Below are positions 43,673 to 54,503 of a DNA stretch of 64,000 nt, one piece after another. The stretch is from Protonemura montana (Eukaryota; Arthropoda; Insecta; Plecoptera; Nemouridae), in the NCBI GenBank assembly GCA_947568835.1, contig OX387610.1, positions 14,861,001 to 14,925,000 of the forward strand. Direction: 5' to 3'. Below the pieces are notes generated by a model, which saw only the letters and a list, made by a program, of their open reading frames with translations, had not been told where the DNA came from and made no database searches. Made by a program: the position numbers and the translations under genes. Position 1 is the stretch's first letter. Each line of letters opens with the position of its first letter.

Positions 43673-44187
43673 TCTTTATCGACGACCTACTAGCGATAAC
43701 TGGTGGCAAAGCGGCGAAGCAGAATTGAAAAAAACCCTTTGCCACAAATCTTCAAAAATTGTCATTTATCTTTGAAACACAAAGAAAAAACCGTTATGCG
43801 TCGTCGGTCGATGTGAAAATGTACAAATCATTGAATTGAAACATTTGTTTTCAAACGTTAGTTGTTAAAAACTGAACGAGAACGTCACATTGACGTCTTA
43901 ACGGCAATGATAACCTTTCAACTTTCACGGCGAAGTGGATGAAAAGTAAACGCGGACAAATGACACTAGATTTCAGTGCTTCTATGAAGCTTTGCTCTGC
44001 GATTTGTCTCCGGGCAGAACGATTGGTATGGAATGTCAATTGCTTTTGTGAGGGATTTTCTAAGAATTTCATGATGACTCCCTTATGACAAAGATTGCCT
44101 GAATATTGTCTCAAGGAATTTCAGAATAAGAAACCCCAGGAGCAATATTATTTTAGCAAAAATAGATAAACTCTGAGGCTTTACATG
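43673..44187. other. Unassigned; minus-strand frame
   Basis: A minus frame is open from about 44114 to 43851 (about 73 codons from an ATG near 44072). Its mixed composition is protein-like, but no family is recognised and no splice borders are convincing. Confidence 0.3.
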
Positions 44188-44265
44188 AAATATGATTTAA
44201 ATTGCAAACGCTTGCAATGCGCGGGGTATTTTATTATTATCAACACTATAACCGTCTCAAAAACT
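44188..44265 (-). mobile_element. Family B body fragment
   Basis: AAATTGCAAACGCTTGCAATG through TTATCAACACTATAACCGTC. There is no tRNA head. Confidence 0.8.
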
Positions 44266-44401
44266 CTGAAGCTAAAGTTTTACTAGTAAGATCTTTCAAT
44301 TACAAGATCGACCGTTTTACTAAATGGTGTTTGTCCTCAAAAAAATCCAGGGAATTTTATTTCTATCTTTTTAAATGATTCTGGTTATTGTTTGATTGAT
44401 C
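44266..44401. other. Unassigned spacer
   Basis: I see nothing recognisable. Confidence 0.5.
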
Positions 44402-44815
44402 TGTGGTTTTTAACGACGCACTGTTTTGACAACGGGCCTTGTAGAACTAATTCAATAGCGTCGGTGAATGAGTGGATGATGATAAAGATACATATGGACC
44501 TAACCTAGCCTAGAAGGGAGGAACGGGAAACCCGGTGCCGGCACGTAGCCTACTCCTGTCGAAGACCAAGGGGACCACCGGCTTAACGTCCCTTCCGAAG
44601 GACGGTACAACGCGAACAACAGGATTCCTCCACAAATCCATGCTGTCGAGAGGTTGATAAGCAAGGCGAGTGAAGTTGCTGTACTAACTTTCATCCCTCC
44701 AACCTCTCTCCCGAACAGAACTGGTAATGTGTATGATGGTCACCCATCTAATACCTGACTCAGCGAAGTGTTGCTTAACTTTCATCCCTCCAACCTCTCT
44801 CCCGAACAGAATAAA
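44402..44815 (-). mobile_element. Family A 5S-derived SINE, one 5S monomer
   Basis: 3' end at the left (TTTTTAACGACGCACTG), central block at 44588-44606, one 36-bp unit, one full monomer and part of the next, cut at GAACAGA near 44812. Confidence 0.85.
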
Positions 44816-45477
44816 CACTTTTTATGGCCATTAAAGTTTGTAGATTTTTTTTAACACTGCCAAAATGGTGAATATTTTCTGCATATTTAAACGAGAGTTA
44901 GGAAGGGTTAGAGCCGTATGATTCCACAAAACTCCAAAATGCTTTCTGTCTCAGAGTCCTGATGTGAAAAGGATCAAGAGAGAAATCTCACTGGATCTTA
45001 TTTTATCCTTAAATAAGTCTTACCAGCAAGGGACATCAAGGAAGAAACCGAAATTAAAAACTTGTCATTATTACATCACAAAAAGCTCACTTTTTACTCA
45101 TTTTCCCAAAATGGCTCAGTATGAAATGAATGAAATGTATGAAACAGAAATATAAAGCTAAATAAAAGTTACTTTTGAAAAGGTATTCTTTTTTTAATTC
45201 AATCCATATTCTGAATCTATGTTTATTGGAAACTGCGGAGGAAGCAATCGAAGGAAGTGGTCTCACATAACGGGTGTCAGATCGAGTTATAATTTGTGGT
45301 TTTTTTTCCTTCCACCGCTAACCAACTGATTAATTAGTGATTAGAAAAAACACGCCATGATAATGATGATTGCAGCTCGTGATTGAACTCGCACGAGTAC
45401 AGATTGGTTGTGCGACCGCACGTGCTGGGTCTCAGAATTAGAAGCTGTGGGTCTAAAGAACAAGGAATTATTATTAT
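44816..45477. other. Unassigned; Lys-rich frame
   Basis: A plus frame at 44964-45155 (63 codons) is Lys/Ser/Tyr-rich, with no ATG at its left edge, and unrecognised. Confidence 0.35.
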
Positions 45478-45788
45478 TTGTGGTGTTTAACTACGCACTG
45501 TTTTGACATCTGGCCATGCGGCACTGGTCTAATGGCATAGGTGAATGAGTGGATGATGATGAACCTTACCTAGCTTAGAAGGGAGGAGGGGAAACCCGGT
45601 GCCGGCACGTAGCCTACTCCTGTCGAAGAGCACCAATGGGACCACCGGCTTAACGTCCCTTCCGAAGGACGGTACAACTCGAACAACAGGATTCCTCCAC
45701 AAATCCATGCTGTCGAGAGGTTGATAAGCAAGGCGAGTGAAGTTGCTGTACTAACTTTCATCCCTCCAATCTCTCTCCCGAACCGAAC
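45478..45788 (-). mobile_element. Family A SINE, truncated before the 5S monomers
   Basis: 3' end GGTGTTTAACTACGCACTG, central block and one 36-bp unit. It stops at CTCTCTCCCGAACCGAAC, where a Family C end begins directly. Confidence 0.85.
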
Positions 45789-45835
45789 TAGTGCTAAGTT
45801 TACATCAAATAGGCATGAGTCTTGAAACAATTGGC
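45789..45835 (+). mobile_element. Family C right-end fragment abutting Family A
   Basis: ACTAGTGCTAAGTTTACATC to CATGAGTCTTGAAACAA. The direct junction with the Family A linker suggests one inserted into or recombined with the other. Confidence 0.7.
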
Positions 45836-46180
45836 CTGTTTTTGAATGGTGAATCCTTTGCTGCTCATTCTGTTCCGTTAAAGAGAGAGATTATAGAAAA
45901 TTACCGGAGAAGAAACCTAGTGAAAGCGTAGAAGAAAGGAAGAAAGAAGAAAGATACGAATGTAGATGAACAGAGAAGAAGAAACTTGAAATGTGGATTT
46001 ATTTAGCAGCAAGGATATCACATGCTCAAAGTAAGATCTTTAATTTTGAGATCTTTTCCTTGATTCCTAACGAGTGAGTTAGCTCGAAATAAAAGAACAG
46101 AAAATCATACGTCGATTTTACTTCTTCCAAAATAACACACCTAATCTAACCAAAAAATATCTAAAAAAAAAAAAAAAACA
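45836..46180. other. Unassigned purine-rich sequence
   Basis: GAAGAAAGGAAGAAAG-type runs lie at 45925-45990. I see no gene. Confidence 0.5.
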
Positions 46181-46520
46181 CTAAAGCGAACCACAAAAAT
46201 TCAAAAAAAAAACCCGGGGCACACATTTCCTCGTCGTTGTTTCCTGATGGCCTTGAATAACCTCTTCGCTCAGCGACCTTGAATTCTTGGTCCACACCAA
46301 GCACCCAGTGGTCACCTCATGGAGGCTGGGCCTCGGGGACAACGACCGACCTTGCCTGGTTGGAGCAGATCGTACACAAGTGAGACAAACCACATGCGAG
46401 CATGCACATAATGGGCATGTGGGTAGAATGGGCACCTGCACGGGGAGAGGGGCACCTTCCGGGGAGAGGGGCACCCTAATGGTCCCCTGCAGCCTCCGCA
46501 TAGCAATGTGCGTTTAAGTG
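46181..46520 (-). CDS. GC-rich segment, possible exon
   Basis: The segment 46270-46500 is clearly GC-richer than its surroundings. A minus frame is open for 106 codons (46501-46181). Its middle has CPLCACSHVVCLTC, giving Cys pairs spaced as in small zinc-binding motifs, followed by a Ser/Thr/Glu-rich part. A second minus frame and a plus frame are also open. Without a family match or firm splice sites this is only a possibility. It also contains a short GGGGAGAGGGGCACC duplication (46441-46470). Confidence 0.15.
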
Positions 46521-46681
46521 TGCGTGGAAGTGTGTTTGTGCGCTTTGGCGGTAACAAAAGCGAGCGATCTGGTGGGTATATGTCCGAATGATTCTCTATG
46601 TAAGAATGAGAGATGTTTTCTTTTTATATTTGTTAAACTGGATTAGTTTCAATTGGTAAACTTTTCTCTCTAGCATCTAAG
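46521..46681. other. Unassigned spacer
   Basis: I see nothing recognisable. Confidence 0.5.
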
Positions 46682-47196
46682 TTGTACTAACTTTCATCCC
46701 TCCAACCTCTCTCCCGAACAGAACTGGTCATGTGTATGATGGTCACCCATCCAATACCTGACCCAGCGCAGTGTTGCTTAACTTTCATCCCTCCAACCTC
46801 TCTCCCGAACAGAACTGGTCATGTGTATGATGGTCACCCATCCAATACCTAACCCAGCGCAGTGTTGCTTAACTTTCATCCCTCTAACCTCTCTCCCGAA
46901 CAGAACTGGTCATGTGTATGATGGTCACCCATCCAATACCTGACTCAGCGCAGTGTTGCTTAACTTTCATCCCTCCAACCTTTCTCCCGAACAGAACTGG
47001 TCATGTGTATGATGGTCACCCATCCAATACCTGACTCAGCGCAGTGTTGCTTAACTTTCATTTCTCCAACCTCTCTCCCGAACAGAACTGGTCATGTGTA
47101 TGATGGTCACCCATCCAATACCTGACTCAGCGCAGTGTTGCTTAACTTCGGTGATCTCATAAGGACCAGTATTTCCAACACGACAAACCGTTCGTG
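46682..47196 (-). mobile_element. Family A 5S part only: head plus five monomers
   Basis: From the 5S head at the right (47140-47196, CGGTGATCTCATAAGGACCAG) five 91-bp monomers run leftward and stop at GTACTAACTTTCATCC. The 36-bp unit, central block and 3' end are absent. Confidence 0.85.
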
Positions 47197-47611
47197 TTAA
47201 TCTAAAAAACCTAGACAATTGGTTCCGATGAAGCTTCGTGAATATGTTTCTCGAGAGAATTTAGCTTGCCGGTTGTAACTGGACCGAGGCCTCGAGGGAC
47301 AATTAGCAGATCATTTGCAGAGATTGGTCATCGAGTTCTTGGCAAAATCATTTCTGTGGAAGCGCTGGTCTTGTGTGGTGCAACAGGTGGGCTCGGGAAA
47401 TTTGCACCATATTTTCTTACGTTTTCCTGTAAAGCTATATTTTTTTGTGATTTTTTCTATTTTTGATTGGCGTTTTTGGATTGTTTTGTGGTGGATTTAT
47501 GTAATTTCCTGACTGAAAGAATGTTGTACATTCAACTGCCAGTGATTTTGTTCAATTATTTTTTATCATCATATTCCTGGTTGATAAAAGTGGGTCATTT
47601 GATCCAGGTAC
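47197..47611 (+). other. Unassigned; open frame with donor-like site
   Basis: A plus frame is open from about 47239 to 47466. Its first 45 residues look protein-like (for example SFAEIGHRVLGKIISVE) and are followed by ACAG|GTGGGC. It is a weak exon candidate of unknown product. Confidence 0.2.
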
Positions 47612-47795
47612 AGTTTTAACAAAAATTACTTGAAATGGGTTTTGAATGCTAAGTAAAGGACAACTAAACTTCCCTTTACTTAGGGAAATGTAGGTTGTTT
47701 TTTACTTAGCATTCAAAACCCAGTTGAAATAGTTTTTGTTAAAACTAGTGCTAAGTTTAAATCAAGTTGACATGAGTCTAAAAACCATCATACAG
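47612..47795. mobile_element. Family C element, short palindromic form
   Basis: GTTTTAACAAAAATTACTTG at the left and CATTCAAAACCCAGTTGAAA at the right, continuing to GACATGAGTCTAAAAACC. The centre is a short AT-rich hairpin without the core motif. Confidence 0.8.
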
Positions 47796-47962
47796 GTACA
47801 GTTTCTTTCAGCCAATATTTAAAACTTCTGTTTGGGCTTCGAAATTCTGGCTGCTCTTATAACAACGACTGAAAACTTATAAAAAGAACATATATTCGGG
47901 CTTTTTCTTGTCAATCGAGCGTCTTTAAAAGAAAAAGAAACAAATATAATGATTATGTAAGT
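47796..47962. other. Spacer between Family C copies
   Basis: I see nothing recognisable. Confidence 0.5.
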
Positions 47963-48166
47963 TTTTAGACTCATGTCAACTTGATCTATCCTTAGCTTGG
48001 TAATTGTAATAATTTTATGTGGTTCTTTTGTTATCGAAAAATTGTCAGGACTGCTCTTACCCTTGATAAAGTAACAGGTACAAGTTACGAAACGTTGGGA
48101 AATTTAGTTGTTCTTTACTTAGCAATCAAAACCCAGTTGAAATAGTTTTTGTTAAAATATAATGAT
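47963..48166 (+). mobile_element. Family C element, rearranged
   Basis: The outer end GTTTTTAGACTCATGTCAAC at the left passes directly into TTGTCAGGACTGCTCTTACC, the core with GTTACGAAACGTTGG and AACCCAGTTGAAATAG. The left arm of the palindrome is thus mostly missing. Confidence 0.8.
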
Positions 48167-48748
48167 TATCTATTATGCTAATCAATCTTTAGCTATTTTT
48201 TTATAAATTGATTATTATAAAAACTTCTTTCTTCGTTCAGAAGCATTGAAAACTGATTATAATCCCAAAACCTTGTGACCATAAAACACTTTATGCCATC
48301 TAAAATAACTGTCATACAATTAAACAATTAATAAAACTGCAGAATCAGTCAAAATCATTTCACTGACGCGACCAAATCGAGCGGCTTCCGGATTCCTCGA
48401 GGAGCCAGTTATTGTCGATCAACTGCAGTTTTTATCGCTGAAAGTGCATTCGTTTGATGCACTGAGATTGCAAATAAGTGCACGTGCTGCAGGCGTCGGG
48501 GCGTTTTACTATGACAAGAATGCTGGCCGTTTTTTTTGGGTGTGACTTGCATTTGTCTTGCCTAATTAAGGTCTATATTTAACGCTTCATTGTAATGCCA
48601 TCGTGATATTTATACGGAGTAACAGTGACGTCAATCCGCATATTTTGCTAATTTAGTGAATTGCAAAGTAAAACGCAGAACAGTTTAAAAAAGGACCTCT
48701 TTTTTGCAGCTAAGTTAGGTTAAAGACCAAAAGTAAGACGTGTAGAAA
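48167..48748. other. Unassigned; TGCAC-rich patch
   Basis: GTGCATTCG, GATGCACTG and GTGCACGTG cluster at 48440-48495. The rest is AT-rich. I see no gene. Confidence 0.45.
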
Positions 48749-49179
48749 GCTTAAATTGTTATTTTTAGCATAAAATCCTTTTATGTCTCATTTTAGTGAA
48801 GTACTACCTGCTACTATTTAGATATATTGATTGATTATTGGTGTTTAACGACGCACTGTTTTGACATCTGGCCATGCGGCACTGGTCTTATGGCGTCGGT
48901 GAATGAGTGGATGATGATGAACCTAACCTAGACTAGAAGGTATTAGTGCTCTTCAACTGGAGTTGGCTACATGCTCTTCTCTTTTAGGTTATGTTCGGTT
49001 AATTTTTCACACATCATCCACTCATTCACCGACGCCATTAGACCAGTGCCGCATGGCACGTTGTCAAAACAGTGCGTCGTTAAACACCAATAATCAATCA
49101 ATATATTTAAATAGTAGCAGGTATTACTTCACTAAAACAAGACCTATGAGGTTTTTATGCTAAAAATAACAATTTAAGC
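48749..49179. repeat. 431-bp palindrome containing two Family A 3' ends
   Basis: The arms run 48749 to about 48950 and about 48975 to 49179. Outer sequence GCTTAAATTGTTATTTTTAG matches its reverse complement at the far end exactly, and about 90 bp on each side is not Family A. Inside, two Family A 3' ends face each other (GTTTAACGACGCACTG and CAGTGCGTCGTTAAAC). Arms differ at only a few bases, so the inversion is recent or kept alike by conversion. Confidence 0.9.
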
Positions 49180-49791
49180 GTTTAAACCTTTTTAAAGTGA
49201 AAAAAGTGGTCAAAAACCCCAAGAATCAATGGTCGAGTTCATAAAAATGGATGTAATGCAACATAACCTAAACGAAATTCGCTTAAAATCTCATTTCATT
49301 CATCTCATTATCCAGTACGGCGTGTAATTTTCCATGGAATACAAGAAAAAAAAAAACCTAACTCATTTGCATTCAATTACATTCTAAAAAAAAACTAATC
49401 CAGATGGCAAAACTACATTCTGCATTCAAACGTAAACCACAGTTTCACAATCTAACACATTTTATAATCAAATTTCCTCTTGAATTCTCAGTCCCGTTTC
49501 GATCTGAACAATTACTTAGTTGCATTCGATATACGCAATCATACATATTCATGAATCTGGTTCGGGTTCACACATGCAGGGGACCGTTGCTCAGTGGTCA
49601 CCATTAACAGATTGGCAGGTGGCCAGCCCAGGTATAGTTCTGATTGCTTCGCATGTTTGCCATCCCTAGGGACTTACAACATTCATCAAGCATAGAAACC
49701 TGCAGCAGTGGCGTTAGTTGCAGATTCAGGTCCGCACCAAAGAAGATGTCCAGTGGCTTCTTGTAGAAGAATTACTTTCATGATTTACTAG
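49180..49791. other. Unassigned sequence
   Basis: A 67-codon frame at 49404-49607 is unrecognised. I see no repeat family. Confidence 0.5.
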
Positions 49792-49907
49792 GTTTAACGA
49801 CGCACTGTTTTGATAACAAGCCATGTAGCACTGATCTAATGGCGTCGGTGAATGAGTGGATGATGATAAATCTAAAATAGTCTAGAAGGGAGGAGGGGAA
49901 ACCCGGT
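49792..49907 (-). mobile_element. Family A 3' end, interrupted
   Basis: GTTTAACGACGCACTGTTTTG to GGGGAAACCCGGT. It stops exactly where the next inverted-repeat element starts. Confidence 0.85.
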
Positions 49908-50069
49908 GTCGTATGAAATTTAATTTCGATATTTCTCGTAGGTTAACTCGCTTTTTAATATCGTTACGTTATCAATCGTTGAGGTAAACATTGGTGGAGA
50001 TTTTTTAAGCATGAAAAGTCTCAAAAGCGAGTAACCTACGAGAAATATCGAAATTAAATTTCATACGAC
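49908..50069. mobile_element. 162-bp inverted-repeat element (MITE-like)
   Basis: A 48-bp left arm (49908-49955, GTCGTATGAAATTTAATTTC...) and a 47-bp right arm (50023-50069) are inverted copies differing by one inserted base. The centre is 67 bp. The element abuts Family A at its left, but Family A does not resume at its right, so the joint event removed or predates the rest of the SINE. Confidence 0.8.
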
Positions 50070-50738
50070 AGTGGCTCCACTTAACGTGATGTTCCGGTAC
50101 TCTGCATTTTTGTCGGTAAGGTAGTCATTTGGCGGCCATCTTTCACGCAGAGACTGTAACATTGACGTTGTTTCTCTACCTAGAACCTACACTCAACGGT
50201 TCTTTATATCAACTACATGTCCAAGCTATCCCAGGGGAACCTCCTGTACTATTACTTGGTATTCTCACTTCAATTTGAGGTTATAGTTCCACATTTTGTC
50301 TCTACTTGCTACATCCTAGGACAGTGTTTCCCGAAGAACCTTCTGTGTACGGAAAGAGTTTGGTGGGGGAACGGCGCTGCAATATCCTGGAGAACTTCTC
50401 ATAAATACTTAAACATTTTCAGGAATATTCTATTGAATAATACAAATTGGCAGCCCATGAGTTGAATTTCTACGTTTTCATGCATTTTTATTATCTGAAC
50501 TAATCTAATTTTCTCAACTTTGCAATTGTTTAAGATCAGACGGCTGCTTTACATGGAAAGTTCGCGATAAAAGTTTGAAAAAAATAGTTTTTTATGTTTA
50601 TTTGCTCCCAGTTTTTAAGGTTTAAATTTGTGTGCTTTTATTTGACAATGCGATCACTTTTTGACGTGTGGTTCTCGGTGTTATGAAGATTATATGACTA
50701 CTCTAGAGTAATATTAGTAGAGAAAAGTATCCCCCATG
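50070..50738. other. Unassigned; YY1-like site and a frame
   Basis: GGCGGCCATCTTT near 50131 is YY1-like. A plus ATG frame at 50217-50465 (82 codons) follows, unrecognised. Together they could mark a 5' end, but evidence is thin. Confidence 0.3.
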
Positions 50739-51312
50739 CACCGCACGCCACTGTGTTCTGGTCATCACTTTTCTTAACAAACTAATCCAGTGGCGACATG
50801 GCAATCATGCACAAGGATCTAACGAAACTACATCCACCGCACGCCACTGTGTTCTGGTCATCACTTGTCTTAGCAAACTAATCCAGTGGCGGCATGGTAA
50901 TCATGCACAAGGAGGGAACGAAACTCCATCCACCGCACGCCACTGTGTTCAGGTCATCACTTGTCTTAACAAACTAATCCAGTGGCGGCATGGTAATCAT
51001 GCACAAGGAGGGAACGAAACTCCATCCACCGCACGCCACTGTGTTCAGGTCATCACTTGTCTTAACAAACTAATCCAGTGGCGGCATGGTAATCATGCAC
51101 AAGGAGGGAACGAAACTCCATCCACCGCACGCCACTGTGTTCAGGTCATCACTTGTCTTAGCAAACTAATCCAGTGGCGGCATGGAAATCATGCACAAGG
51201 AGGGAACGAAACTCCATCCACCGCACGCCACTGTGTTCAGGTCATCACTTGTCTTAACAAACTAATCCAGTGGCGGCATGGCAATCATGCACAAGGAGGG
51301 AACGAAACTACA
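50739..51312. repeat. 96-bp tandem array, 6 copies
   Basis: CACCGCACGCC starts units at 50739, 50835, 50931, 51027, 51123 and 51219. Each unit has GCCACTG and CAGTGGC as an inverted pair about 40 bp apart. The first unit is the most diverged; the inner ones are nearly identical. Confidence 0.95.
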
Positions 51313-51726
51313 GTCGAGTGTCATATTTAATGTGACGCTGTCTTTCGGAATGAAATTAAATTTGTATTAATTTAAGTTTTAATTGGTGTGCCGGCCGCCA
51401 GGGGGTTGATGACGTGGCGAGTTGGATCACGCGTGAGACTGAACTCGTTTCATGACAACGCATGTCATAATTATGAAGTTGTCTGCACGTGATAATGCGT
51501 GAGGTGGGGTAAAACTGAAATTATAATTTTATAAAAATAAAAAAATTAATTTTATTGGTTATAAATTTTAATAAAAAAAGAAATGGTTTGATATTTTTCA
51601 CAAAATTACAAGTTTTTAGGCATCTCAATGATTTTTAGATACCTGTGATTAGCTATGTTGAATCTTTGCAAAGAGAATTTCGAAATTTTTATGCAAAATT
51701 TTTATATCTTTCATGATTTATTGATT
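51313..51726. other. Unassigned; CTCF-like site
   Basis: GGCCGCCAGGGGGTTG (51393-51408) is close to the CTCF core. The surrounding 51390-51500 is CpG-richer than the rest, with GCACGTGA at 51488. Function is inferred from motifs only. Confidence 0.3.
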
Positions 51727-52362
51727 AGTGGTGTTTAACGACGCACTGTTTTGACAATTGGCCCCGCGGCTTTGATGTGATGGTTGATGATAAAGCGAAC
51801 CTTGGAGGATTAGCCCGGTGCCGGCACGTAGCCTACTCCTGTCGAAGATCAAGGGGACCACCGGCTTAACGTCCCTTCCGAAGGACGGTACAACGCGAAC
51901 AACATGATTCCTCCACAAATCCATGCTGTCGAGAGGTTGATAAGCAAGGCGAGTGAAGTTGCTGTATTAACTTTCATCCCTCCAACCTCTCTCCCGAACA
52001 GAACTGGTCATGTGTATGATGGTCACCCATCCAATACCTGACCCAGCGCAGTGTTGCTTAACTTTCATCCCTCCAAACTCTCTCCCGAACAGAACTGGTC
52101 ATGTGTATGATAGTCACCCATCCAATACCTGACCCAGCGCAGTGTTGCTTAACTTTCATCCCTCCAACCTCTCTCCCGAACAGAACTGGTCATGTGTATG
52201 ATAGTCACCCATCCAATACGTGACCCAGCGCAGTGTTGCTTAACTTTCATCCTTCCAACCTCTCTCCCGAACAGAACTGGTCATGTGTATGATAGTCACC
52301 CATCCAATACCTGACTCAGCACAGTGTAGCTTAACTTTTGTCCCTTCAACCTCTCTCAACCA
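51727..52362 (-). mobile_element. Family A 5S-derived SINE, four 5S monomers
   Basis: 3' end GGTGTTTAACGACGCACTG at the left with an internal deletion of the TCATCA-rich part, the central block at about 51868-51886, one 36-bp unit, then four monomers at 91-bp spacing. The head is missing. Confidence 0.85.
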
Positions 52363-52834
52363 GTTTTGTAAAATCTTTAATTATTTCACGACAGGGTCAT
52401 ACCTCTATTCCACATTTCTGAACATTGCTATGTCTACTAAAACCCATTTAATTCTGCCACTCGTTTTTGTTTTATTAAAAATCAATTCAATCTTCTTGAA
52501 GCAATTGCTGCAAACTCTAAGAGGTCTCGAACTCAAACCAGGAAAACATCTTGGAGGTCGCAAGCCAGAGCGTGCCGCATTGATTCCATCTTCCATTGCA
52601 CTCCTCGCAGACCCAACCAGTTTATATGATTGAAAAAATGAACTTTACCGCCAGCAAATTACATGAAAAAGCTTGGTAACAGAAATGATATGTTATTATT
52701 TTATTATTGAGCGCCAGCCTCATATCTTACTGTGGTCTCATTGTTGGACGTTGGCTCGGCTCCACTAGTGGCCTTTATTTAGCATTTTTGACATTTTTCA
52801 AATTTCTCGAAATCACCCAAGTCAAATTGTAGTT
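52363..52834. other. Unassigned; frames on both strands
   Basis: The part 52495-52625 is less AT-rich and open in more than one frame on the plus strand and one on the minus strand. No product is recognised. Confidence 0.35.
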
Positions 52835-53575
52835 ACAGGAGATTGACAGGTTGTGACGTGATATAGCGTCACTAGAATCAGAGTGACTGTGAGTATTCAC
52901 AGCCTCTTGGTTCTACTCCTTGGAGATCTGTCATTCTCATCAAATACACTGAAATCATCTCAAAAAGCCAGTGTCCAAGTAGCTCAATTGGTTAGAGCAA
53001 CACCCGCGATAGCTGGAGATCGGGGTCCAAATAGCTCAATTGGTTAGAGCAACACCCGCGACAGGTGGAGATCGGGGTCCAGGTAGCTCAATTGGTTAGA
53101 GCAACACCCGCGACAGGTGGAGATCGGGGTCCAAGTAGCTCAATTGGTTAGAGCAACACCCGCGACAGGTGGAGATCGGGGTCCAAGTAGCTTAATTGGT
53201 TAGAGCAACACCCGTGACAGGTGGAGATCGGGGTCCAAGTAGCTCAATTGGTTAGAGCAACACCCACGACAGGTGGAGATCGGGGTTCAAGTAGCTCAAT
53301 TGGTTAGAGCAACACCCGCGACAGGTGGAGATCGGGGTCCAAGTAGCTCAGTTGGTTAGAGCAACACCCGTGACAGGTGGAGATCGGGGTTCGAGTAGCT
53401 CAATGGTTCAGAGCAACACCTGCGACAGGTGGAGATCAGGGTCCAAGTAGCTCAATTGGTTAGAGCAACACCCGCGACAGGTGGAGATCGGGGTCCAAGT
53501 AGCTTAGTTGGTTAGAGCAACACCCGCGACAGGAGGAGATCGGGGTTCGAGTCCCCGTTTAGGCATACATTTTTG
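52835..53575 (+). mobile_element. Family B SINE with 11 tandem tRNA-like units
   Basis: A leader of about 140 bp (shared with the copy at 19320) is followed by 11 units of 52 bp from 52976. Only the last (53493-53564) forms nearly the whole cloverleaf: acceptor GTCCAAG with TTTAGGC (6 of 7 pairs), D arm, anticodon arm CACC/GGxG, and a perfect T stem CGGGG/CCCCG around TTCGAGT. Position 33 is G rather than U, so it is not a functional tRNA gene. Units at 53287 and 53391 have hybrid junctions (GGGTTCAAG, GGGTTCGAG). Confidence 0.9.
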
Positions 53576-54109
53576 AAAGGGTCAAAGTATTCTTAAGAAC
53601 AAAATGGTTCTCAATGCTTGAATATTCAACTTGATGACTGTCATTATAACGTCAAATTATCGATGTGTTTATGTCCATTATAGAAATTGGAGATCGGTGA
53701 AGATTAGCACTAGCTATACTCCATTTCAGAATGAGAAATCATTCATTTAACATACTGCTATAGTAGGGAAGTTACATACACAATGAATGACATTTGATTA
53801 AATTTAAAATGCACATCTCAATTAGTTCCGGGCGCTATTTTTAGCCTTGCTAATGACTATAAAACGTTCGGTAGTTCAGTGAAAGTGTAGCCTTGTGATA
53901 ACTGGCATTTTACGATCAAATCACAATTACAAAAGCAAGTAAAACTAATGTAATCCTTGTATGAGAATTGTTCGTTTGAAATCATGGCAAACGAAGCCCA
54001 CATCTCTGAAGTTTCCAATATTTGTTAAAGTCGCATCAATCACTGATGAAAAGAATAAGTTGATATTAAAGGGAATTTGTATTTCAAGAAAATTATTATT
54101 CTTATTATT
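53576..54109. other. Unassigned AT-rich sequence
   Basis: I see nothing recognisable. Confidence 0.5.
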
Positions 54110-54503
54110 ATTTGTGGCCTTTAACGACGCACTGTTTTGATATCTGGCCATGTGGCACTGGTCTAATGGCGTCGGTGAATGAGTGGATGATGATGAACCT
54201 AACCTAGACTAGAAGGGAGGAGGGGAAACCCGATGCCGGCACGTAGCCTACTCCTGTCGAAGACCAAGGGGACCACCGGCTTAACGTCCCTTCCGAAGGA
54301 CGGTACAACGCGAACAACAGGATTCCTTCACAAATCCATGCTGTCGAGAGGTTGATAAGCAAGGCGAGTGAAGTTGATGTCGAGAGGTTGATAAGCAAGG
54401 CGAGTGAAGTTGCTGTCGAGAGGTTGATAAGCAAGGCGAGTGAAGTTGCTGTCGAGAGGTTGATAAGCAAGGCGATTGAAGTTGCTGTACTAACTTTCAT
54501 CCA
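54110..54503 (-). mobile_element. Family A SINE, four 36-bp units, no 5S monomer
   Basis: 3' end at the left (CTTTAACGACGCACTG), central block, then four 36-bp units at 54340-54485, ending at ACTAACTTTCATCC. It is truncated at the same linker point as the copy at 32534. Confidence 0.85.
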
